The notes: a model not told the origin generated them from the letters alone. A DNA stretch of 64,000 nucleotides from Candidula unifasciata (GCA_905116865.2 CAJHNH020006645.1:248001-312000), one strand, 5' to 3'; positions 43,360 to 55,080 are shown, numbered from the stretch's first letter. Numbers and translations are program-made.

Positions 43360-44820
43360 AAATCTTATAATTAAAAAATAAAAATAAAAAAGTAATGCAA
43401 AGACTATTAGACATCAGAATGCATAACTGTATTTGGAAATTTAACCAACTCTAAAAATGTTATACAAAATAAGAAGGTGAATATCAACATATTTAGGCAA
43501 CAGTGAGAATGCTGTTAATTAAGTGACTTTTGTTATGCAATACCTACACTACTCACATATAATTATAAAACATGAAAGCAAACAACTAACGCAGAAGATG
43601 AAATAAACATGTGAATAAATTACGGTAAACCATTTGAAATTATTATTATTTACCGACAAAAAACACTCAAATATGAAAATGTAAACACAGACAATTATAA
43701 TTAAATGCGGATACTACAGAAAATATTTCTTGACACAATAAGTGAACCAATAATGCTACTTCAGGCACTGAACTGCTAAAAAAATCACAACATGCGGACA
43801 CAAAAATCTTGTCCTAAAGCACAGGCATTGAAATAATTTACTCCAAATAACAAATCAAATTCTCGAATGTAATAATAAATGTTTTTATAAGGCTTAGTGC
43901 ACACACAAAAAGTCGATCCCATATTAACAGTTGAAAATGACAAGTCATGTGAAAAAATTAAGTCCAAACGAGAAGCAGAACTATCAATATCATAATCATG
44001 AATGACAAAATTAACATTGCGGCCAGAAGGCCTTCATCATCATTCAACACAAATGGACATTCAAATAGAATACAGATACTGGGATACCTAAGAACATTGA
44101 AACTAAAAGGTCTTTAAACTGGGACCCACAAGGACATGGAAATAAAAGTAGACTGAAAAATGCACCCCAAAAAAATGGAATCAGAGAGTGAAGTTTAAAA
44201 AGATGGGGAAGACATGAGGGTAAGCTACATGCAAAAGCAAAAGACTGGGTGTTGTTAGTTGAGGGGCTGTTGTTTTTAATTGGTTGTTAGAATCAGGGAA
44301 TCTGTAGATTGCAAGACATGAAGTCAGCATGAAAGAGTGAAAACTCGTGAACTCTGGGAGAACTGGGTAGAATCAGCTGAACAGAGATTCATTTTGAAAC
44401 AGGGCTCCAGAATTTGAAGGTGTGAAAGCCAATCGTATATACAGAAATATACAGAAATCTACATTGAATGAAAGCTGAGAAAAAGACAATGCTGATGTGT
44501 TTCTACTAAGTGTTGATTGTTTTGTACATGTCAACGGTGGATGTTGAGGGTTTGACTGTGAGATTCAAAGTGCGGATAAGTAGATCCTGGATGTGTGAAG
44601 TAAGTGACTGCCGTAAATGGTCGCTAGGCTGTTTGTTAGACCAAAGGAGAGGCGATCGCAGCTCATGTGCTGTAATCATTAAACGTGAAACTGTCATCAG
44701 CTGTTATGTGAAGGACTTGTGTGAGATGATTGAAAACAGCCACTGTCTCATCTACTCTGTGAACACTAGACAGCCAGATTCTAACTGCAATAAGAGACAC
44801 ATTACTAGTGTCATGATCTT
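43360..44820. other. AT-rich intergenic DNA, no gene seen
   Basis: Nothing recognised. Confidence 0.4.
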
Positions 44821-44824
44821 AAGA

Positions 44825-45065
44825 GAATGGTACAGCGAGGAGCGAACCAGGGGATCAGGCCGATGATCAGCACTAAAGGGAAAGGTGAGACGGATATACA
44901 ATCAGACTGGTAACAGTACCACTGGAACTCGCTTGCTGCTGAAGATGGGGATGGAGCGTTTATGGGAATGTCCCAAATGCTGTGATGCCATTCTCAATTT
45001 AACATTAAAAGGGCCTATGCTCCAACAGGGAACAAATAGCAGAAGAAGAACAGATACTGGTCAGG
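44825..45065 (+). repeat. dispersed repeat E copy
   Basis: Contains 'gctgaagatggggatggag', 'gggaatgtcccaaatgctgt' and 'caaatagcagaag', matching 50925-51200 and, reversed, 45535-45775. Confidence 0.65.
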
Positions 45066-45371
45066 AAGTGAACTAGACAGGCAGGATAAGCGGTTTGCAG
45101 ACGGTTATGATGAAGCATATAATTTTAAAGACAAAACTTTGATATTAATGAAAAGACAACCATAAAATGACAGGTCAAACTGCTGTGTCCTAATAGTTTT
45201 AAGGAAATTATTTCCACCTCTCTGTTTTATGCATAGGAATGTATAATAATAATGATGAGTGGCTAAGTAATCTACCAACTCTATAGGAATGTTAAAAGAT
45301 AAGCAGAAACATGGAGTTTTTGTTTTGTTTATTGTAATGTTTTTTTTATAAACAGCTTACAACCAAAAAAA

Positions 45372-45534
45372 GGTTAGTTGCGTATTTTGTGAAAAGGGGG
45401 GGGGGGGGGGGAATTCTAGGCAAATTTTACGTTCAGTAGTTTGCCACTGTTCTCTCGCTGGTCAGTTCTTGGTACCACTGTCAAAATCAATGCAAGACAA
45501 ATCACCCACAGCTGGGATTCAACCCAGCAGTTGA
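45372..45534 (-). mobile_element. SINE family B copy with G17 replacing its middle
   Basis: Reverse orientation: tail 'ggttagttgcgtattttgtg', then a run of exactly 17 G (45396-45412), then 'ttctaggcaaatttta', 'cagtagtttgccactgtt' and the B-box region 'gggattcaaccc'. About 50 bases present in the 35407 copy are missing where the G run stands. Confidence 0.75.
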
Positions 45535-45775
45535 ATTGAGTAAAGAATTGACACCACAGCACTCGGGGCATTCCCATGCATGCTCAGTCCTCATCTTCAG
45601 CAGCCAAATACTGATGGTACTGTCACAATCTGGTTGAAAGTCCATCTTGCCTGTCCTCTGAATGTAGTTAGCCGGCCAGACCCTCTGGTTACACCCAGGT
45701 GCCTCATTCTCTCCAGGCCATAATAATCTTTCTCTACTGATTCCGTTGTTTATTTCCAAAGGGCCTTGACCACAT
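45535..45775 (-). repeat. dispersed repeat E copy
   Basis: Best-preserved copy: 'ttgacaccacagcactcggg', 'gcatgctcagtcctcatct', 'ggtactgtcacaatctggtt', 'ggccagaccctctggttac', 'caggtgcctcattctctcc'. A partial copy in the other orientation is at 46185-46270. Confidence 0.7.
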
Positions 45776-45779
45776 CTAC

Positions 45780-46625
45780 CTTGTCATGCATCAATTCATC
45801 ACACAGTGGTGCAGATCCAGCTAATCTGTCTGCCTGTTCATTACCCACCACAACGGAATTTCTGGGAGAAAAAAACCCAAAGTATGCTCACCACCTATGA
45901 CCTTTCCAGTGACCAGGCATTACAAAGTATGTAGGCAATGCCTAAGCAAAAGACGCCGACAACAAACCAAAATGTCTGTTAAAACTAACTACAGGAACAA
46001 CTATCTTCAGCGATCAACAAATGCTTTATTTCTACGTCGGCAAAAGGTCATCAATGAACAACATCTGTCACATTTTAAAACGGAGCAACAAAACCTATAC
46101 ATTTGCCTGACAATCTAAAACTGCTTATATTTGGGTTAGGACTTATACAGCAAGCATCCTGAAAAAAAATATATTCTTATCTTTGGGGAGAGAGCACTCC
46201 TGCTGAAAATGGGGACGGGGTGCCTACGGGAATGCCCGGAGTGCTTGATATCGGTTCTTGAATCAACTCAACTCAAATTTGAATACTACTAGCCCCACAC
46301 TAATTCAGATACATACTCTTGTATGTTCTTACTGTACGATATCTGTCTTTTTACCCCCATCCCATATCAAATCACATTTGTATATAGTATTTACTTTTTA
46401 TTTATATTCTAAACCCAATTACCTAAACTCCTATGCTAAAATATATATCTGTTTGATTAGCTTGGAATTATCTAATTAAATTTAATACAAATCATCCGAC
46501 AAAATTTATGAGAAAATAGTGCATACATGAAAAGAATTAAATAAAATTCACCAGGCGTCCGTTTAGCTTACATAATTATGAAACACTGAGAACATTCACA
46601 ATGAAGAAATGATTGCATATTTTCA
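45780..46625. other. intergenic DNA, no gene seen
   Basis: Only a partial repeat E (46185-46270) recognised. Confidence 0.4.
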
Positions 46626-46636
46626 TGAGTATAAGG

Positions 46637-46814
46637 CAGCGGTTCTCAACCTGTGGGTCAAGCGACGCTTTTACAGGGGTCGCCAAAGACCATCGGAAAA
46701 CACATATTCACTGAAGTTGTGAAGTAGCAATGAAAATAATTGTATGGTGGGGGGTCGCTATAACATGAGGAACTGTATTAAAGGGTTGCCCCATTAGGAA
46801 GTTGACAGCCATTG
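46637..46814. mobile_element. SPIN-like hAT MITE, 178 bp, with 8-bp TSD
   Basis: Begins CAGCGGTTCTCAACCTGTGG, contains caggggtcgcc then agaccatcggaaaacacata, then gaagtagcaatgaaaataat and acatgaggaactgtattaaa, and ends ...gacagccattg. This order and wording match what I know of the SPIN family of hAT transposons, which is noted for horizontal transfer between distant animals. Flanking 8-bp duplications are GTATAAGG (46629-46636) and GTATAAGT (46815-46822), one mismatch. No coding capacity. Confidence 0.88.
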
Positions 46815-46822
46815 GTATAAGT

Positions 46823-47185
46823 CAGAGGAAGAGTAAGAGTTCAAGATCATCTGGTAAAGACTATTGTCACAGTTCTATATTAAATACACACAAAATAATG
46901 CCAAGCTTATTATACAGAAATACCAGATTCTTGAACAGGTTTTTGCTTAAAATGAGCGGGGGAAGGGACTGTGGTGTTTATCAACGGATAGAGATAGATG
47001 AAGGGAAACATTCAAACAGATGCACTTATCAGACGCTTTATGTTACAGTTGTTATGGCTGCCCCTATAAAAACATGTCTGAGAATCAGTATAAAGTCATC
47101 TCAAGTGCACTTTACTGTCTGTGGTTAAATGGATTGAACTAACTCATTGTTTGGCTGTGATTAATTTCCCTTTACATGTCATGTT
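46823..47185. other. intergenic DNA, no gene seen
   Basis: An open stretch at 46802-47128 begins inside the hAT MITE and has no recognisable domain. Confidence 0.4.
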
Positions 47186-47189
47186 TATG

Positions 47190-47395
47190 TTTATTCAACG
47201 GATCAACATCATGGCACACTGGTGTAACCCATAAGTGCTCCGTTTTACTTCCAACTCAAGCTTGAGTCTGAAGAATTTCAGCGCAGTGCACAAACTCTGC
47301 TGCATAGGGGAGGATCCTGAAATACTTTTGGTAGATTTTTAATTCCAGATTTTTGGGGGGCAGCGCCATTAAGCTACTCTTTTTTATTTCAAACT
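47190..47395 (+). repeat. dispersed repeat F copy
   Basis: Matches 53230-53490 in the same orientation: 'gatcaacatcatggcacac', 'cagcgcagtgcacaaactc', 'gaggatcctgaaatactttt'. Family unknown. Confidence 0.75.
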
Positions 47396-47399
47396 GAAA

Positions 47400-47910
47400 T
47401 GAGATTTTTTTTTATTACGTGCGCAAGAATACACACGGGCGTTTAATCTTACTACCCAGATACTTACATGTCAAGATCCCCTGTGGTTAATTCACACCTC
47501 TTAGAAAAATAGGACAAACAGCCAGAACAAATATAGCTTTCTGGGCACCAAATTTTGGCTAGGCCAACACTGGAATCCAGGTCATTTTTAAAAATCTGCC
47601 TCAGTTAAGGTTTCAACCTAAAATTATTAGTGCCGCTGGCAAGCACACTGGTCACTGCACTATCACAAAGCTTCTTCTTTGGTGGTATGTGATATCAACA
47701 ATTTTTTCTAGGCATCACTTTTTCCACATTGCAGAAATATACACTGTAATATACACAAGAGAAAACACATTACAAAGTATAAAATAATTCATGTCTCGAA
47801 TATAAATCACTAGTGTGTTAAAAAAAAACGGAGCACCATGTACATGCATATTGTCATTGGCACTACAACAAAGTCACTTAATATATTGTTAAAATAAAAT
47901 TGTTAAACAA
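47400..47910. other. intergenic DNA with a possible SINE fragment
   Basis: At about 47530-47680 there is a degraded reverse SINE-like head; nothing else seen. Confidence 0.3.
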
Positions 47911-47914
47911 AAAC

Positions 47915-48175
47915 AGTGAAGGACCCTTTTTTACGCCTTCAGGTGTATTGGGCATATAGGGCTAGACCTATATTTTATAGACCAATTGGCACTTGGTGGG
48001 TGAAGTGGTTAACATCATGCTGGCGGACTTTACTTCCCACGACTATACCTGGCACCCACTCAAGGTCGACCTGGGAGCCAAGTAAAGGTCATTTCTGAAA
48101 AAATTCTGTCTCCATCAGGCCCTAAACCAATGACTTTCGGATCCGTAGGCAAATGTCTAGCCGCTTCTAGTATAT
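47915..48175 (-). mobile_element. SINE family A copy, nearly full length
   Basis: Reverse orientation: 'aaggaccc', 'gggcatatagggctagacct', 'attttatagaccaattggca', 'catcatgctggcggacttta', 'cacccactcaaggtcgacct', 'gggagcca', ending in the tRNA-like head 'aaatgtctagccgctt'. Confidence 0.85.
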
Positions 48176-48179
48176 TGTA

Positions 48180-48890
48180 AAGTGACAGACAAGAGCACCA
48201 AAAACGCAGTTAGGTGAAAATTGTCAAAATTTAACTTATGTGACTTTCACATAGTGGCAATGATATAATAAGTAAAATAACAAACAATTAAACAAAAATG
48301 ACATGGCCGTGCATTGGAAAGAACACTGCAAGGCATAAATACATGGCAAAGCAAACTAATTTCTGTTAGAAATTGCTGGCTGACAACTGCACTTGAAAAT
48401 TCAAGCAACTAGATTAGTTATTAATTATAATAATTTTATGCTGTGTGAGATGATTGAAAACAGCCGCTGTCTCACCTACTCTGTGAACACTAGACAGCCA
48501 GGGTAATAAGTGTGGTTTTATAAATGTCACTTTTCTACCCAAATGACCCCGAGGATTCCCGATGTGAAGAAGCGTTGACTTCATTTTTTTCTTCTTCTGC
48601 ATTAACCCATAATGGAGCAATCAGCACATCATTGTGTTGTGGTTTACAGCTACACAGATGTAACATAGGACACCTGGTTACTTCCAGCAACTTTACGGCG
48701 GCTCAATTTTAACTGTTATATAGGGGTGAATGGGTTGTCCTGGATTTTCTCGTTTGATTTACATCTGAAAAGTGGTCTTTGAGTCACCAGGTGTCAATCT
48801 TTCAGACTAATTGCAGAGGAAAAACAAGTTAATTAAAAAAAAAAGTGCAGCACTTGATGGTGCTCACAGACTGACACGTTTATGTATTGA
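48180..48890. other. intergenic DNA, no gene seen
   Basis: 48440-48500 repeats a ~60-base segment of 44721-44780 (tgtgagatgattgaaaacag ... gaacactagacagcca). Otherwise nothing recognised. Confidence 0.4.
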
Positions 48891-48894
48891 ATAT

Positions 48895-49135
48895 CTTCTT
48901 CTTCAGCTGTTAACTCTGGTGGAAAGTACTGTTCCAGAACCTGAGTGTTACATGTGCATCCGTTTGACAGATCTAATTTGTGTGCAGACTGTTGGTTCCT
49001 TGCCTCTCAGGCAGATGCACTCTGACTTCAAAGGAAGCTCCCAATTAGTCGACTCTTACGACATGCTTTTGAGTAGGCAGTGGGCCTATTCTTGTTTACC
49101 CTATAATAGGGCCCCGGAACCCACACGGGGAGTAT
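48895..49135 (-). repeat. dispersed repeat D copy
   Basis: Reverse orientation: 'cttcttcttcagctgttaac', 'ccttgcctctcaggcagatg', 'ctgacttcaaaggaagctcc', 'gtcgactcttacgacatgct', 'ccccggaacccacacgggg'. One of the cleanest copies. Confidence 0.88.
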
Positions 49136-49282
49136 TGAATATAAATCACTAGTGTGTAAAAAAACAAAAACAAAACGTACAGCATGTATACTCATATCAT
49201 TGGCACTGCACCAAAGTCACTTAATATATTGTTTTTTTTTAAAGTGAAGAACCCTTTTCATGCATATTGGGCATCTAGGGTT

Positions 49283-49565
49283 AGACAGCATTAATGCAGT
49301 TGATAGGAGACTTGCTTTCAAATCTAGCTGCATTCGCTGCAGCCCACGGTCGGTGTTCGAAACCGGGCAGTTCTCGGAGTTCACCCAGCCACCAGGAAAT
49401 GGTTACCAGAGCTGACACTCTGGGGTAAATGGAGGAACGTCGCTGTAGCTACAGGGTTGCTTGAGAACGGCGACACAGGTGGACAGTTTTTTTATCAGCT
49501 GTCTGTATTGGTGGCAGAGCACTTATGGTTTATATGACGCTGGTTCACATCTCCCGACTTTACCT
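49283..49565 (+). mobile_element. SINE family C, tRNA-derived
   Basis: B-box-like ggtgttcgaaaccggg at 49351-49366 with an upstream A-box-like gttgataggagact. The body carries 'ccagccaccaggaaatggtt', 'ctggggtaaatggagg' and a 3' part ending 'gacgctggttcacatctccc'. Single clear copy in the window. Confidence 0.6.
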
Positions 49566-49569
49566 TTAC

Positions 49570-50555
49570 CTTTTTAGGCTGACACAGCATGAAATCTGTA
49601 CCTGGAAACCTTTCAGGATGTACAGGTGGTCAGTATGATACAGACCACGTCAGTCACTGCATGTGCTGGTTTATAACAATGTTGGACTAGCACCATATAT
49701 CCAAAAAGACTCAAGGCATAAAACATTTTCCATTACTTCTTTTTACCGCACACACAAAGAATCCCCCCCCCCCACCCCCAAAGGAAATTCCACAACTTGT
49801 GAAAATCATTTAACTTGTATTGTTCTTTTAAGACAACAGGCACTTTTTTGAAAGACTATGATTTTAATGAAAAATACAATATGCTTGCAAAAAAGGGGGC
49901 TAAATGCGAAGTAACAATATTTACTGTCTTTATAGCAACACATGAAAATGTTTAATGAAGCAGAGATTCTTACACTCAAGTAAATTTATGAATGTCAAAA
50001 TTGTATTTTTTTTTCCTCCCTCACAAAAGTACACAGGTCTACAGCCAGGCTATTCAGCTAAGTTTAGCCATTGGCCAAAATGTTGAAAATAGGGATCTTC
50101 AAAGGCCAAAGGCACAAAAAGATCACTAATACAATACAACTGGCAATGACCAGCAGGCCGCGCACTTGCTAGGTCTTTGCGGGCCAATTCTGGCCGCCAG
50201 TTTAATAGTCCTGGTCTACACAATCACATCTTACAAAATGAAGTTTCAATACAAACTGCATGACAAATACTTTGTATAAAATATTGTGGACAGGCGCCCC
50301 AATGTGCTGCAGACATTCTTTCTTCATGCAGTAGGAAAATCCTTAGTCTGGTCTGGCCAGTTAACATTTCGGCAAAAATCAAAATGTACGGATCAGTGGA
50401 GGACTTGTGTCGCACCACTGCCTTCACAGATAAAGGGCAGGGAGAAAAAAGTTAGTCACGTCCACATACACAATTCTCTAAACTCATGTGCTGCAAAAGT
50501 GGTAAGTCTCAAACTTGTCAAGATCTGTGGGTACGTCTACAAGATTAGAAGCAGC
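49570..50555. other. intergenic DNA, no gene seen
   Basis: C11 run at 49763-49773. No gene recognised. Confidence 0.4.
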
Positions 50556-50559
50556 TGCA

Positions 50560-50822
50560 ATGATGTAGCAGCTAGACGCTCACCTGCAGATCCAAAGATG
50601 GTGGGTTCAAATCCAAATAGAGCCTGACTTTTTCAAAAATGACCTTGGCTCCGAGGTCAACTCAAGCCTTAAATGGGTACCAGGTAAAGTCATTGGAAGT
50701 CAAGGCACCTGGTGTGATGCTGAACAAATCACCCACTGAGTGCCGATCAAACTATAAAATATAGATGTAGCACTATATACCCAATACAAGGAGAAAGCAT
50801 GGAAAGGGGTCCTTTAGTTTAA
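50560..50822 (+). mobile_element. SINE family A copy, best-preserved tRNA head
   Basis: 'tagcagctagacgctcacct' (A-box region) and 'ggtgggttcaaatccaaat' (B-box GGTTCAAATCC), then 'accttggctccgaggtcaac', 'gggtaccaggtaaagtcat' and the 3' part 'aaatatagatgtagcactat' ... 'gggtcctttag'. Confidence 0.85.
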
Positions 50823-50924
50823 AAGATTAGACCTATCCAAACTGGGTCCTCAGTCTGGCCAAGATGATAAGTTTCTGGTAGGTGTAAAGTTTTGGTCCTC
50901 CTGGTCTTGCACATCTTGCTGGTT

Positions 50925-51200
50925 TCTGAACGTGAGAGATGGAAAGATGAATCAAAAGGAATGTCTCCACATCAAACTCTTTTTGATGGCGGCAAATGCC
51001 TTCCAGAACTCAGGTGCAGCAGAACCTTACCAAGGGATCTGGCTGATACTTAGCACTCAGAGGAAAGGTAAGATAGTGATAGACAATCAGACTACTACCA
51101 TTGGAATTAGAACTCTTGTTATGGCTGCTGAATATGGGGATGGATCATTTATAGAAATGTCTTGAGCGATAGAATGTTGGTTCTCAGCTGAACATATGGG
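50925..51200 (+). repeat. dispersed repeat E copy
   Basis: 'gctgctgaatatggggatgg', 'atagaaatgtcttgagcgat' and 'acaatcagactactaccatt' match 44825-45065. Confidence 0.6.
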
Positions 51201-51675
51201 CTCATAGGAAAGGAGCAGGATGGAAGGGAAAGTCTTAGAGGTGTCAAAATAAAAAACAATCAACTTAAATTCACTGTGTACCAAATAATTTAAATAAACA
51301 ATAAATATTTGCATGGCAACAAATACACGGAACAAAGCCAGATAGAAAACTTCCAACAGATAAGTCTAGTGATCTTTCTGGCAAACCTCTACACCCCAAG
51401 GTAGAAGAGGAGCGACTAAGTAAGTAAGTATGGTAACAAATACAGGTAAACATATGTGTACCTATAACTGCTATTTTACCCAATGAATGACCACAAATAT
51501 ATTTTGGACACTCAACATATGTTGTACTGTTCTAAAGAAAACTTTCTTCTTTTCTTTCTAGCATTCAGAGGGTGCAATTTATTCATAAAACAGTTAAAAA
51601 TTATTAACAGAAAAACGCTAACAGATTATTTTATAATCCATCATAACAATAAAACAAAATACATCTATACACTTA

Positions 51676-52578
51676 TTAACCAACCGTAAGGCTTAAGGTA
51701 ATAATGATTCCAATAATCACAAGTATCACCAAGATAATAATTATTATACAACACTTCTTTCTACGAGCTCTTGCTTGATATTTTTTTGTTATGATTAGTT
51801 CTTTATTCCCAGACTCCACATGTGTTGCTGCATTATCAACGGCACTTTCGATTGTGGTTAGTTTCTCCCCCTGGCTGGACACTAGCAAGTTCATCTCTTT
51901 AAATAACAAGTTCACATCTGTCACACTCTTCTCCAGTGCTAGAATATCTTTCTTGCGATCATCAAGATCACGAAGTGTTTGTTCAACATCGTGAACATCT
52001 GCGATATAATTGTCTGTGAACACGGAATAGAAATCATGATCCAGAACAGCATTTATTTTTGAATCATCCACACCAGAGTCCCCGCGAGCACTAAGCTGTC
52101 TTCGTAAACGCGATTTCATTTTGTCCATATACCCAGCCTGAATTTTGAAATAGTCATTTGTTGCTATGTTGAGTTCAGCGGCAAGTGTATTCAGCTGCTG
52201 TATGCGAACACGTTTAAAAGCACTGCTATCAGGGAGGTCTTTAACTTCATATTTGGTTTCTATCTGCACCAAAGAAGATCCAATTTTGGTAGCATCAAGT
52301 CTAACCTTTTCTCCCAAGGATTCGTATTTTGACACATCCTTCTTGTCTGGAAAAGGTGTACTCAACATATCCTGCTGAAGTTTTTTAATCTCAGCAACAT
52401 CGGCTTTCATTCTAGTTAATTCTTCTTCAATTTTACTGGCATCGGCCAGAAAATTCTGCATTGTTTTCCCTCCATCCATCTTTTTCTGGCTGCTTTCTCT
52501 TCCGGGTTTCTGTTCGCCCTTCTGAAGAAGTTGTTTTCTCTGCTGCTGCATCTCTTCTAATCTGTCTCGCATAGGCAT
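51676..52578 (-). CDS. syntaxin (plasma-membrane type Qa-SNARE), single exon
   Basis: Syntaxins are tail-anchored target-membrane SNAREs that pair with SNAP-25-like and synaptobrevin-like partners to fuse vesicles. The 300-residue frame starts MPMRDRLEEMQQQRK, typical of syntaxins 1-4. It then has a charged helical Habc region (about 28-155), a linker and a SNARE motif (about 190-260). The central-layer glutamine is in LLVSSQGEKLTTIE (Gln236). The juxtamembrane YQARARRKKCC is followed by a hydrophobic tail anchor (276-300). ATG at 52578 is preceded by tttacc (fair Kozak). An upstream extension to 52617 has no ATG. Length is normal. The lack of any intron is odd, because syntaxin genes of this class usually have several; a retrocopy or intron loss is likely. 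No disabling change is seen. Codons are intact and the cysteine pair could be palmitoylated. Confidence 0.95.
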   Translation of the reverse strand: MPMRDRLEEMQQQRKQLLQKGEQKPGRESSQKKMDGGKTMQNFLADASKIEEELTRMKADVAEIKKLQQDMLSTPFPDKKDVSKYESLGEKVRLDATKIGSSLVQIETKYEVKDLPDSSAFKRVRIQQLNTLAAELNIATNDYFKIQAGYMDKMKSRLRRQLSARGDSGVDDSKINAVLDHDFYSVFTDNYIADVHDVEQTLRDLDDRKKDILALEKSVTDVNLLFKEMNLLVSSQGEKLTTIESAVDNAATHVESGNKELIITKKYQARARRKKCCIIIIILVILVIIGIIITLSLTVG

Positions 52579-52579
52579 G

Positions 52580-53225
52580 GTAAACCGTATCGCAATCAGT
52601 AAAGTCCGATGTGTCACTGTTTATATTTTTAGAAACCAATCCGGGTAGCCACCATGACGCAACTACACACTACTAGGAATCGATTGTATGAGTCAACTAT
52701 GTTAATAATAAACATTAAACTAAAAGCATGCATCCGCCATTTTGTCAAGGGGTGGTAATTCTAATAGTAATTTCTCAACTGTTTTCACCCTCCTCCGAGA
52801 GAGTAAGCTAAAGGTGCTCAAATGATTTTTGAAAATGCAAAAGATGGAGAAGAGAAGAGGTAGAAAATGGTGAGACAAACATACAAATCATGGAGAAGAG
52901 AAAAGACAGAAACATGTGAAACAAACATAAAAGTAAACCTCAGCTTTACAAATCCACTTACATTAAGCAAACAAGGGACGTTGCGACGATTAGCTTTCAT
53001 CAGCAGAAAAACAACATACAAAAATTAACTAGACCGCTCTGAATAGTATACCTTTATTTAAAGAAACAAACAACAACAACCTGTGTAGCTTTATTGCAGC
53101 CACGTCATTTCGGACCTAAAGAACCAGTGGACAATTATATTAGGTATAACAGAGCTATTTTAGGAGGGACAAAACAAGACAGAAGGAAAGGTACCGTACC
53201 ACAATTACACCAGGCAGAAGTGGTC
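52580..53225. other. syntaxin upstream region
   Basis: No coding region. Likely holds the syntaxin promoter and 5' UTR; no definite core motif is visible. Confidence 0.3.
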
Positions 53226-53229
53226 TTCA

Positions 53230-53490
53230 CTAGTGCCTTGATTGGTTTGGTTTATTCAACGAATCAACATCATGGCACACAGGTGAAGCCCATTAGCACT
53301 CGGTTCTACTTCTAACTGAAAACTAAGTCTGAGAAACTCAGCGCAGTGCACGAACTCCGTTGCACCGGCGAGGATCCTGAAATACTTTGGGTATATTTGT
53401 AACTTTGAATTTTGTCTAGACATAGCCGTTAGGCTATTCCTTTCGTTTTCCAACTGCCAAGGATAACGTCTTTGAAGGCTGAGCATTCTG
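53230..53490 (+). repeat. dispersed repeat F copy
   Basis: 'tttattcaacgaatcaaca', 'tcatggcacacaggtgaagc', 'tcagcgcagtgcacgaac', 'gaggatcctgaaatactttg' as at 47190-47395. Confidence 0.75.
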
Positions 53491-53494
53491 ACAT

Positions 53495-55080
53495 TTTTTT
53501 TTTAAATTTTATTTTAAATCCTATTGTGGTAGACCTCCAGATAGCACCCCGGATGGCATAAACACCTAATGAGTTAACAGTGTCTTCATATTTTTCTTCT
53601 TCATGTAACCTCCGCCTGGGAGTCCATGTTGTTCACCCACTTCTGGAACTTGATCTTGTTTCAGGCCTTGAATTTTATGTGTACAAAATGCGATGAATTC
53701 AGAGGGGTGAAGAAATAAGTAGAGAATAAATTATATATAAATAAATCAAATTAATAAAAATAAATATATATATAATAAAGATAAAAAGAACATGGGGTGC
53801 ATGAACTACATGCGATATCAAAAGACAGCTGGCTGGGTGGAAATGATCCATTAAGGGATTAAAAGCAGGAACAAATAATTAAGAAGAATGAGATATAGAT
53901 AAACAGCTAATAATCAATAGTCGACACTTACAGAAGTTTAGGAAAGAAGCTCACTTATGCGTAGAAGCTCATCTTTTGCTATAGCATACAATGTCGTATT
54001 ATATTTAGTCCCTCCCTTGTGGGGTGCAATTTTTCGTTATTTTGAAGCCCCACCCTGGCTCTTGCCAGGGGCCGCAATATAGCCCGGCGATAAATATGGC
54101 CTAATGGCTGAACGCGCTTTCCGGGACCTCTCCACTGATGATCCTCATCCACATGGTGGCACTTTGTTTCATCAGGTGCTTATCGCTTGTGTGATATCCT
54201 AGTGGGGGTAAAATGTACTACTACTGAAAATAAATTTTGCTATAGCGAGGCGATATCGTTATTTGGAGGTGGCAAGTACGACTTCTAGTTTGGTTATTAT
54301 TAATATTTATTTTTATATTATCTAGTATGTCATCTTAGAAAAAGAGGACGCCTTGAAAGAAACTGACTCACGAACAGATTATATTCTTCTATTTTCTTAA
54401 AATTTATTTCAGGAGGCCGGTAGCCTTTATGAAAACTATCGTGCCGTCTATATCTTCTTGTGTACCAGCGGAGAGAAGACATAAGTTTTGTAAGGGAACC
54501 TCCTTGAACCATTAAAGAAGCTATCTTTTACATATTTTGTTTGTACATTTAATATTCATTAATTATTCTTTTGAGCCATTATATGCCACACAGGGCTCGC
54601 AGTCTGTTCCTATATTCCTTTATAACTTTTCATATTATTTCAGTGAAATTATTATTTTTATTAGCATTTAAATCCAATAACATACTTCAAATAATGTTGA
54701 CATATATAAACATATATTTCTAAAGAAAATTTACGTACATAGTTAAAGTTAAAGGGGGCCTCAAAGTTAGTTCCCATCCAAAACTATTGTGCGGGCTAAG
54801 GCCCCCCCCCCTCCCTTCCACCCTCTCAAATCGTAGAGGCGGCCTCAAGGGACCGGAGCTTCCAGGTGTCGACACTTATGAGACCGATAGAGAAGAATCT
54901 GGGCAGTTTAACATCGTGGCGTTCAAGAGAATCTGTGTTAGAATTGACTGAAAATGTACGAGACAGAGAAGGTTAGATTGTGCATAGACATGACTACCAA
55001 AGCCAGACAGCATGGACTATAAGAAGTATGTCATTTAGCTTCTACTTTTTCCTGTTATTGTTTTAAATATCGATTTCCTA
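53495..55080. other. intergenic DNA between syntaxin and MTR4, no gene seen
   Basis: A truncated repeat D piece (53600-53690), a short AT microsatellite-like stretch (53725-53785) and a C10 run at 54802-54811. A GC-richer patch at 54000-54180 is not recognised. Confidence 0.4.

Noticed and set aside
44510..44866. 118-codon plus-strand open frame
   Set aside because: No recognisable domain; part is repeated at 48440-48500, so it is repeat DNA.
49351..49366. Possible true tRNA gene (B-box ggtgttcgaaaccggg)
   Set aside because: No foldable cloverleaf with acceptor stem pairing could be seen; it fits a SINE head.
52579..52617. N-terminal extension of syntaxin by 13 residues
   Set aside because: The extension has no ATG; the first ATG is at 52578, followed by the normal syntaxin start.
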